Assembly: GCA_018907035.1 (NCBI GenBank)
Contig: JACCIC010000001.1
Span: forward strand, 3,370,001 to 3,434,000
Length of the DNA: 64,000 nucleotides
Direction: 5' to 3'
DNA from: Sycobia sp. Sy_11
Taxonomy: Eukaryota; Arthropoda; Insecta; Hymenoptera; Epichrysomallidae
Part shown: positions 51,236 through 59,628 of the stretch, piece by piece
Layout: the number at the start of each line of letters is the position of its first letter
Position numbering within the stretch: the stretch's first letter is position 1
The notes under the pieces: generated by a model
Seen by the model: the letters and a program-made list of their open reading frames with translations, nothing else
Told to the model about the DNA's origin: nothing
The model's database searches: none
Made by a program: the position numbers and the translations under genes

Positions 51236-51954
51236 ATGGAGTTCACTAACGCCGAAATTCACGCTATTTTAAAGTTTTCCTTCGTCAAAGGCAAATCCGC
51301 TAGAGAAACGTTCCGTAAGATTAATCGTGTTTTGGAGAATGGCACGCTATCACTTCGAACCGCAGAGGAATGGTTTCAAAGAACCAGAGCCGGTGAAAAG
51401 GACACCATGAATAAGCCAACCGGCGGAAGACCTGTGACGACGAATACCGATCAAATCATGAAATTTATCGAGTTATACCGGCATGTGGCATCTCGTGGCA
51501 TCGCCCCGGAGATGAAAGTTAGTTACCAAACCATTTTAAACCATCTGCAGAAAGCTAGATACAAAAAAAGCTTGATGTTTGGGTGCCGCATGATTTGACG
51601 CAAAAAAACCTTCTGGACGGAATCAACGCTCGCGATGTGCTGCTAAAACGGAACAAACTCAACAATATCAAGCGAAAACGGTCGTGGCACAAGGCTGGTG
51701 GACCGTCGCAAACATTGCCCAAGCCAGGATTGACGGCCAGGAAGGTTTTGCTGTGTGTTTGGTGGGATTGGAAGGGAATCATCCACTATGAGCTGCTCCC
51801 ATAGGGCCAGACGCTTAATTCTACCATCTACTGCGCATAACTGAAGCGTCCACAATTAGCCAGCAGGAAGGGTGTAGTATTCCACCAGGTCAACGCCAGG
51901 CTACACATTCAGTTGGCGCTGGAGAATGCTGACCGCTTAGAGAGGGAGATGTAA
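51236..51954 (+). pseudogene. Dead mariner-family transposase
   Basis: The start is the ATG at 51236 (reading MEFTNAEIHAILKF). The first ~120 codons give the N-terminal helix-turn-helix part, including 'AEEWFQRTRAGE'. A one-base gain in the A-run near 51565 shifts the frame, after which the linker reads 'VWVPHDLTQKN', the WVPHEL-type motif of mariners. The reading then jumps from 'LLKRNK' to 'KRKRSWHKAG', so the segment that should hold the first catalytic Asp (the TGDEKW region) is missing. 'CVWWDWKGIIHYELLP' follows, then in-frame TAG and TAA stops, and 'VVFHQVNARLH', where the second catalytic Asp is Val. The remaining C-terminus is absent. A full transposase would be about 340-350 residues; this copy cannot be active. 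Confidence 0.92.
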
Positions 51955-53010
51955 CACGCCTCACTGAATCCTTTTAAGGCTATGGCGACCGGGCCATCAG
52001 TATCGGCCGTTGTTGGTATCGCATTGTCTCAGCAATTCTGAGAGAGAGAGAGCTATCAATTATGCGAGTCCTGCAGAAAGATAAAAGACCGGTAGCATAA
52101 TCAGTTAAATTGGAACCACTGTTTTGTATGTAAATAATTTCAATTGACGACTAAGCTATATAGTAGAATCAATAGCTTCAATAAATCATAATGAATTTTT
52201 TGAAATACTAGAAAAAGATAAAAAAACAATTTACGAGATGATTTAATTTATAAATAATCAAATTCAATTAAAAATTGAAAATAGCATACTTAAGAAAAAA
52301 TCAAAAGGGAATTATTGATGAATATTATTGAGTCTTATTTGTTGTCAGAATTGAAAAAAAAAAGTTGTATTATGTGTTAAATGAAGATTTAAAATTGAGG
52401 ATAATCTAAAAAGCGAGGAGTACAAATGCAAAATAAGAGAAATAATAATAAATCCTATTGATGTCCAATAGTATTAGGTACGCTTAGGCGCACTTTCCAT
52501 GTTCTAGTGGTGTGCTAATGAAATGAAAGTAGTTTCTTCTCGCACGTTATATATTGTCTTTTAATTTCAGAAACCTTGAGATCCTGTATTAATTCCATCA
52601 ATAGTTATCAGATTTATCATATGCTAAGTTACTACAATGAGATTCGAAAACAACTTGATTAATAATCACGAATACTGATTACTTATAGACGTTTACCATC
52701 AATTTAAGCATAAATTTTTATCATAAATTTTTATCATAATTTTTATCGGATACAGAACTTCGTCAATAATATCATAATGATTGAATTGTTTATACGGTAC
52801 TCTGCTAAACTTGTAATAGAGAAGATCGACAGATTAAATTGTTACCACGATATTATAGTAAACAGCTGACTATTGATTGGTATATCCCGAGTGCACTAAA
52901 CAAAATAAATGATTATTGTGGAGTTAGTTGCTTCCAATGACATTTACTGTATTAACTAAATATGTATTAATTGGAGGTAAATTTAATTTAGAAGACTCGT
53001 ATCATGTACC
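51955..53010. other. Spacer, nothing recognised
   Basis: The first ~80 bases after the mariner are GC-richer, and the rest is AT-rich. No terminal repeat, gene or RNA is supported. Confidence 0.5.
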
Positions 53011-53019
53011 AGCTGTATA

Positions 53020-53860
53020 TTTCTTTAATTTTTATTAGCAAAGGTTTATATATAGATTGATGTAGTTCTCCGGTTTTTTCTTTTTTATTGATTAGATATT
53101 CTTTATATGAAAATGTATAGTTTATGTTACTACCCTTTTATTCCAATCATGTTCTTTATCATTAATTTGTTAAAATTAGAATTTATGTCGGCTAACTCGC
53201 ATATTTTTATTCATGAGACATTTACAAGATTTTTGAAACTTATTTTCAATAATATATATTGATTCTTTTTCAAATGATCTTTTTGATCCTCCTACACAAT
53301 CTGCTGAACAAATACTTTTACAAATTTTTCTAATGTATTCGTATGTTTACTATCGTATGAGTCTTGAAATGTTTGAATTTATTTTGAGATTTTTGTACAA
53401 AAAACCGTTAATGCATGGTATAACTAAAGATAGTTGTTACTATTATTCAAAGAGTTATTACAAATATCCCTGTGCAATCGCTTGTTAATATCACATTTTA
53501 TGAATTCAGTAAAATAATTATCATATTTTAGAATATTCATTACCAATTTCATTTTTTTATGATGAAAGCTTTTTTGGGATAAATGAATAGGTTTGTCAAC
53601 AAGAGTATATATCATAGTGCTTGTTTGAATTGTAAAGTGATTCGAATGAAAAATTGAAAAGTAGATTTTTGGCACTCGTCAGTCATTATTTTATTTTTTT
53701 AACTATTGCTAATTTGATCTATTAATAAAAAAAATTTAATCTACTTTCATGTTTCCATTCATGAATAAATTTAAGCCTTATATGATATGAGCTAAAAACC
53801 TTAGTCAATGCTAATTCGCAAACGGCCATATTTATTACATTGTCTCACTTCCGATAGTAG
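53020..53860 (-). pseudogene. Decayed Penelope-like element (RT end plus GIY-YIG region)
   Basis: On the minus strand an upstream frame reads 'ALTKVFSSYHIRLKFIHEW', then a frame at 53675-53424 reads 'TLVDKPIHLSQKSFHHKKM' and 'CDINKRLHRD'. This matches the C-terminal part of Penelope-like RTs, where a 'LVDRA-x-x-LS-x(4)-H-x-K-N' stretch and an 'INxRLK' stretch are usual. Farther on, 'LVIPCINGF' fits the 'IPY-(I/V)-x-G-(L/F)-S' linker. 'CSADCVGGSKRSFEKE' fits the YVGxTKRxF part of the GIY-YIG endonuclease, and the terminal 'TIHFHIKNI' followed by 'TGELHQSIYKPL' fits the usual end. Frameshifts and stops interrupt it, the RT core is missing, and it is not functional. Confidence 0.7.
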
Positions 53861-53950
53861 CATATCGAATATTTTAGTTCCCAATACTTTCAGTAAATCT
53901 TTTTGCTCAAAATCAATAAGTAATATAAGTCCCGTCAGCATTGCCCCAAG

Positions 53951-54156
53951 AGGCCTACGATGGCTCGATCGCTAGAGCGAAGGACTAGTAACTTGGTGAT
54001 CCGAGTTCAAATCCCGGTCTCGGCCGATTGACACAGACACCGCTGTAATAATTTACATGTGCTTTGTTTACAAACACATCGTAAACCTCCGTCGCTAATT
54101 AGCACCGGTATTTGGAAGCATAAATAGAGCGACGTTAAATAACATAAAAAAAAAAA
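53951..54156 (+). mobile_element. tRNA-derived SINE, copy 2
   Basis: Better-preserved partner of the minus-strand copy at 37672-37874. The head (53951-54025) is tRNA-like: 'ggcc' ends that can pair, a D-arm-like gctc/gagc, and a B box 'gagttcaaatcc' at 54003-54014 that fits the RNA polymerase III consensus. The anticodon stem does not pair properly, so this is not a working tRNA gene. A body of about 115 bases ends in 'gcgacgttaaataacat' and a pure A run (54146-54156). The flanks 'cattgccccaag' (53939-53950) and 'catttccccaaa' (54157-54168) look like a target-site duplication with two changes. Autonomous partner LINE unknown. Confidence 0.88.
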
Positions 54157-54169
54157 CATTTCCCCAAAT

Positions 54170-54744
54170 CGATGTATTTAATGTTACAATTTCTTCTCTT
54201 CTGCTATATAACCTGACATTTAATTTAGCGTAACTATTTTCAATTTGAGTTTTTGTTTAAGTTGTGTATAATGTTAAATCAATAATTTTCATAAAGCTTA
54301 TCAAATTCAACGAGTGCCTATCATTTTAATGACTAACGCAAACATCGTATTAAAATAGACTAACCCAGTTCCATTAAATTAATATTATGTAATTATACGA
54401 CAAACGAAATATAAAAGACGATGTACTCTAAAGTCATTTATTATTATATTAATTACGTTTAGATATATTAATACGGAAGCATGTCAAGAAAAACTATCGA
54501 TTTAATATTATTTTATTTATTCGCTATTTCTTGCACTATTATTGGTACCTGAAACTATTACATATTTAATAATATTAATTTAAACTTTTATGTGTAGTCT
54601 ATAATACTCCTGCATTCCCGCAGTGAGTAGTTTATAATAGTCGGTACTCTACTTAACCATTAGACAGAATAATATATTTCAACATTTGTCAGATTTATAT
54701 GTTATGACTATTTTTTAAATTGTGAATCTTTACCTTAATTTTAG
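54170..54744. other. AT-rich stretch before the coding exon
   Basis: No gene feature except the acceptor at its right end. A promoter for the downstream gene may lie here or farther left, but I cannot point to it. Confidence 0.4.
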
Positions 54745-54896
54745 TTCGTGGGCTGACGTTTGAAGGCGTTCACGGTTCCGGAAAAGGTAAAGCTCCAGAC
54801 GATGGAGAAGATACAAATGAACTTTCTAGAAGATGGTTTAAGGCAAATGCCAAACAAACAAAAGGAGAAAGCTCTGCATCGGTAGTATTAAATGAG
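54745..54896 (+). CDS. Probable internal coding exon, unknown protein (possibly 5' part of the FBXO22-like gene)
   Basis: An acceptor (ttaccttaattttag) and a donor (gtatag) frame 152 bases that are open in one frame and read a hydrophilic segment starting RGLTFEGVHGSGKGKAPDDG and ending GESSASVVLNE. Codon use is balanced and clearly different from the AT-rich surroundings. The exon enters with one base needed from an earlier exon and ends on a codon boundary. The F-box exon at 55557 starts in that same phase, so the two can be joined without a frameshift. I do not recognise the protein family. It could instead be an exon of a separate gene whose other exons lie outside my detection. Confidence 0.55.
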
Positions 54897-55556
54897 GTAT
54901 AGAGATAAATTATTAAATTATATAAATATGTGTTTTATAAAATCGACTAATTTTGAACAAAATAAGCAGATTCTATTAACTGATATTTGATAATACATGT
55001 ATTTTTCGGGTTTTCTTTCAAAAAGCTCAAATTTTTCATACATTCTATACAAGAATAGTCAAAATTAAAATTCAATTAATTTAAAGAAAAAAACGTATCT
55101 AAAAGGTCTTTAATTTCTTTTTGCTCCTAAAACATGCAGTCTATAAAAGATTATGATCTTTTATTTCTTCAATTTCATCTTATGTTTGTTACAGAAATCA
55201 ATACTTTTTACAAAAAGTATCAGTTACATTTAGTAGCTTTTCTGTAGACATCGATAGAAACGTAATTCAGAGAAAAGTGTTCTGGTCACCTAAAATTGTG
55301 CCTGCATTATTCCGTTTTGGACGTTGCTCAATCACAATTTTAAAAAACTTGGAATGAACTTTTACAGATTAATAAAGTAATTAAATTTGGTCAGATTAAG
55401 TATATAAATAATTCTAAACTGAGTTCGACTTAGGAACACTTTTATACATGCTGTAATCAAAAATCATCCTATATGTAATTTAAGCTATTGATATTATAAT
55501 AAGTTTAAGAATGATGTTATTTTTTAAGCATTATTTCTTACCTATATTTTTTGTAG

Positions 55557-56617
55557 ACCAAAGTTTCTTTAGGATCTGATAAAGAAATACAACTTGGAGA
55601 TGAACTCGACAACATCTGTCAGAATTTATTAATACAAGATTTGATGAATTTCCGTGCGGTTTGCAAGTAAATTATTTTTTATCTAAATTAAAAAAAAACT
55701 TTCATAGAATTTACTTTAAAAGTGTTCTTATTTTATTAGAGATTGGCGGATTGTAGCTTCTAGAGAAATTCTAAATAGAGGCATAGAAGGAGCTGTACTA
55801 CCACATATTTATAGTACAGAAATTCTAAATGTAGATGCAAATTTTCACGTGACCCATGTATTACGATCCAAGCCTTATGTAGCTCTCCTATTCATTTCAC
55901 CCACTGGAAGAGAGCGATATTATCCACAATCAGAAAATTTAGAATATGAGGGTAAATGAATAAGACTGTATTATAATGTTTTCATTCTTTCAAAGAAAAT
56001 TATAAAATGTTGAAATTAAAAGCTGTCAGTAGGCAGTGAAGGAAATAACTATATTTCTATCGTGAATGCTTAATTTTATTGAGTCAAGCAAGACAGCTCA
56101 ATCGTTCGATTTTAGTCTTGCCAAATTTTGTGAAGCCGCATTCTCATACAGTACTTACTCAATTTTTCATTGGAAAAAATTAAGCTCTTTCTATGCGAAT
56201 ATCCGAGAAAAAGTTTTATGTACTTCATATAATAATAAATAATGAAATAAAAAAATGTTTAATCTAGTTTTAGATATGTATAGAAGATATTTTCCACAAT
56301 ATTTAGTAACCCTTGGTGTTGATCGAACGATGATGGATAATCATATTATAAACAGTAGTCCTAGTCTGTCAGATCAGCCTAATGGAATTTTAGGTCTATT
56401 TGTACCCTTACATTCTAGTTTACATGTGAAAGTTTCACGGTGTACAGTCGAAAGATTCTTCGAACTGAAGGCGTGTGTAGAACACATTATCGATGCAGTC
56501 AAGCCTATTCCTACTTCTACGAAAACGATGTTGATCATGCTAGCTTCTACAGACTTTGGCATTTTTGTTTCTAGACTTGTATTAGCTTCAATAAAACAAA
56601 GGTATGATATAAGGTTT

Positions 56618-56648
<31 letters not shown>

Positions 56649-57310
56649 CAAATCAAATATGGTAAAATTTTGTATTTGATAAAATTTCAATATAATATAC
56701 AAGTTCTATTTAAGATATGAACAGAAGAAATTTACTTTATGGGGAGGCTTGGTCAATGTATTGAAAACAAGCGAGTCTACGATAGAACACCAATTTGATA
56801 GAAATTCGGAAATATTTTTTGCAATGAAAATAACAGGCTCAAATCTCAATTCTTGGTCAACAATTATTGACTGTACATTACCCAAACATGATGTCGATCA
56901 ACAGTTATTAGAATTGAGAAACAATATAAAAATAAAACGTCATACTTTAGGACTAGTTTATGGTCCTCAGTATGTACAAGATAGGTACCGAAACTCATTT
57001 CCAAATGCGTACAAGGATAATATTGAAATAATGGAAGCAGTAAAAAAAGTTTTCCCAGAAATTCCCTTTGAATCAATATTTACCAATATTGACCACTATA
57101 GTAATATCTATTTAAGAATATATGAAAGTCAAAGAGGCTATATTAATCACACTAGTTTTGGAGTAAATTCAATGATTGATGGTAAGAAAAAAAGTGGTAT
57201 CATGATGTATATCTTAATAATTGTAATAATATTATTTAATTTTTACAGACAATAACCAGCAGCTTTATGGCCGATTGAGTCTTTCGTTATTAATTTTAAC
57301 TCACGATTAA
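55557..57310 (+). CDS. F-box/FIST-domain protein, FBXO22-like (five exons recognised)
   Basis: Five exons join with consistent phases and GT-AG borders: 55557-55666, 55740-55951, 56268-56601, 56715-57181 and 57249-57310. Together they give about 394 codons to the TAA stop, close to the roughly 400 residues of FBXO22. The first exons encode an F-box-like segment (LGDELDNICQNLLIQDLMNF, then RAVCKDW across the first intron), which would bind SKP1 in an SCF ubiquitin ligase. Exons 4 and 5 match the FIST-like part: 'VTLGVDRTMM', 'LWGGLVN', 'TLGLVYGP' and 'VKKVFPEIPFESIF' align in order with the conserved 'GGQVDN', 'IGFMF' and 'FPSVPLFGFF' positions of FBXO22. No start codon is present in the first exon listed, so the N-terminus lies upstream, possibly through the exon at 54745-54896. 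The FBXO22 name rests on motif order and length; no search was run. Confidence 0.8.
56622..56648 (+). repeat. 27-base A-run in the fourth intron
   Basis: A pure A tract starts 20 bases after the donor of the 56268-56601 exon, inside an intron of only 113 bases. It may be an ordinary slippage tract or the tail of a lost retroposed insert. Confidence 0.9.
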
Positions 57311-57475
57311 TAAAAAATAAAACTGTTTCTAAATTGATTACTTAATATCAATATACACCAATCTTAAAAGAATATATATTTGCATATTAAAACTTTACTT
57401 TTTATGTAATTTTCAAAATGAATTATTCTCTTCTTCTATAAATAGTCATCCAAATATGTGAATATATTGTAAGTT

Positions 57476-57481
57476 AATAAA
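57476..57481 (+). promoter_or_regulatory. Polyadenylation signal of the FBXO22-like gene
   Basis: AATAAA lies 166 bases after the stop codon, followed by T-rich sequence ('gatatttttattatcttg'). It is the best candidate for 3' end formation of this transcript. Confidence 0.55.
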
Positions 57482-58030
57482 GTTTATTGAGATATTTTTA
57501 TTATCTTGCGCATTTAATTTTTTTGTTCAGCATCGATAAGTTTGTTACCTTCCCGAATTATGAGACAATTAATTTATTTGATGCATATTTCATCTGATCT
57601 AAAAAGACTATAATTAAATTTTTTAATTATTAGTGACAATGAAAACGAATATAATGTACGTAGAATTGTAGTCGCTACATTCTAAAATTGATATCACCGG
57701 CAGATCCCAGTCGGGAGATTGAATCGATAGAAGTTCCCTTTTGGTATTTTCGATTATTTTTATTGCGAAGAAAACTTGACTTTTTATGAACAAAAAATTA
57801 GTCGATCAGGCACTTACACTGTCGCTTGACTATCTATGTATGAAGACGTTGAAAAAAAGTTATAATGATAATTATGATAAACTATTATAGTATTAATAAT
57901 TAACCTCCATTTTGTCCTTCAAGACACACGCGTACGCTCGATTAATTCTTTATATGTACATGTATATTACTTGAGTTTACTATGTTTACCTATATATTAA
58001 TATTGTATATTATAAGTTTATTATTGTATA
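57482..58030. other. AT-rich spacer
   Basis: Nothing recognised apart from a short inverted repeat (tccc/ggga) near 57708. Confidence 0.5.
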
Positions 58031-58034
58031 TTAT

Positions 58035-58320
58035 AATTCCCGTCTCGGCTTCGCCCGAGAAAATAATCGAGCCAACTTATTAAACAGTTTAATAATATCA
58101 ATATGTGCAAATTACTCTATTTATAAATCTATGTTCCTGTAAAAAAAGGTGATATCGCAACATCCCCTTCAAAAACATGTTCTTTCGACGTTTCTTTTAT
58201 ATTAATTTTTGTTGGCACCACTAAGTAAATATTCATGGTATTTCATTTAATAAATACATACATACATACATACATACATACATACATACATACATACATA
58301 CATACATACATACATACATA

Positions 58321-58380
<60 letters not shown>

Positions 58381-58700
58381 TCTGAACATCGTATTATAAC
58401 CGTCCGAACATGAAACTATATTATGTTCCCGTAGAAGTCGTATTTAGAAATATATGATAGATTTTAGTATTTTAAATTAAATACCACGAATATTTAGTTA
58501 GTAGTGACAACAGAAATTGAAGCTAAAAAATGTTACCGATCTTACCATTTTCTTTTGTTGAGTTTAAAGAAAAAAATATGGTCTATGTCCTTCCGTTGAG
58601 TTCAAGTTGATAAAGAATATATATATATATTAAATTTCAGAGCAGTCCGCCCAGTAGTTTATTTGTTTAACGAGTGCAAGCAAAAACACAATTGATCTGT
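58035..58700 (-). mobile_element. Non-coding repeat with 'gaagccg' tail, minus-strand copy
   Basis: Read on the minus strand, the left part ('ctactgggcggactgctctgaaat', then 'atattctttatcaacttgaactcaacgg') and the terminal 'ctcgggcgaagccgagacggg' (complement at 58039-58060) have the layout of a repeat type I have often met in insect sequence. A related tail occurs on the plus strand at 63495-63517, and about 200 bases before each tail can be aligned loosely. Inside it are (ACAT)n and (TA)n microsatellites. No protein is encoded. I cannot name the family from the sequence alone. Confidence 0.55.
58257..58376. repeat. (ACAT)n then (TA)n compound microsatellite
   Basis: About 16 ACAT units (58257-58320) pass into TA repeats with one TATG interruption. 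Confidence 0.97.
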
Positions 58701-59150
58701 ATAAATTAGTATGATATGACATGCAGTATGATATTATATAAAGTATGATATGATTAACAAGCTTAACTATTAGGTGAGCACAATTATATTACTTCATAAC
58801 AATAATTCAAATAAGCATATACGAAATGATTAAAATTGTTTTTGGAAATTTAAATGTAAAAGAAAAATTTATTACACCGAGAGCCGTTAAAAATATAGAT
58901 AGTGGCAATAAAAATTTGTTTAAAACATTAATTTCTTAGTGTTTTTGTACATTATAAATATTACTTTAAAAGTCTCATCAGCATTTTCCAAAGCAATATA
59001 TTTATTGTTAAAAATTCCGTTTTTATCTCTTCTTATTCTAAATTATCTGAGTTTTATCAGCATATCGATTTTCAATTTGAATTTTTTATTTCAAATCATA
59101 CTAATCATATATCATATCATATCATATTATATCATATTATATCGTACTCA
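58700..59150. other. AT-rich spacer between the two head-to-head repeats
   Basis: AT-rich; near its right end 'atcatatcat' words form a short tandem tract (59103-59145). Confidence 0.45.
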
Positions 59151-59249
59151 TTTATAAAGACAAAGCGTGTATTTGTTTGTACACGATAACCAAAAAAATT
59201 ACTGAACCGATTGTTCTGAAATGTGACATATAGATTCGATATTATCTTC

Positions 59250-59628
59250 AGAAGGCTATGTTTTTTATTCAAAATTATTTTACATTGATCAATAAATTAA
59301 GTTAACAGTATTAGCAATAAGTTTCACGAGCGGTTAGTAGGTGGCGTCTGAAATCATGAATACTCAAAGTAGTCCGCTTAAACTATTAATACCAGGCCAG
59401 CTCATTTTAACGGTCATATTCAACTTTGGGATGCGTATCCTGAAGAAGGTGTGACGATAGTCACACAACGTCACTCTCACGCCTTCTGGGTATCTTTGAT
59501 TTTTGTAAATTTTATTATCTCTTATCTCTTTCTCTCCCTTTCTGTCCCCTCTCTTTCTCTTATAAAATAGTTGTGTATGTCAAATCATACTGAACATAAT
59601 TTGTGACGATAAATTGTTTTTTGAAGAA
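59250..59628 (+). repeat. Left direct repeat flanking the LINE
   Basis: Aligns with 62545-63058 through several shared blocks in the same order: 'aggtggcgtct', 'attaataccaggccag', 'gaaggtgtga', 'gttgtaaattttatt' (here 'ttttgtaaattttatt'), a CT-rich tract, 'ataaaatagttgtgtatg', 'caaatcatactgaa' and 'tttgtgacgataaatt'. The repeat is non-coding. Confidence 0.8.

Noticed and set aside
53951..54025. A tRNA gene
   Set aside because: The B box and D-arm-like part are present, but the anticodon stem does not pair and the unit continues into a body with an A tail, repeated at 37672-37874; it is a SINE head.
56374..56562. Minus-strand open frames at 56374-56562 and 56864-57076
   Set aside because: They are antisense shadows of the FBXO22-like exons.
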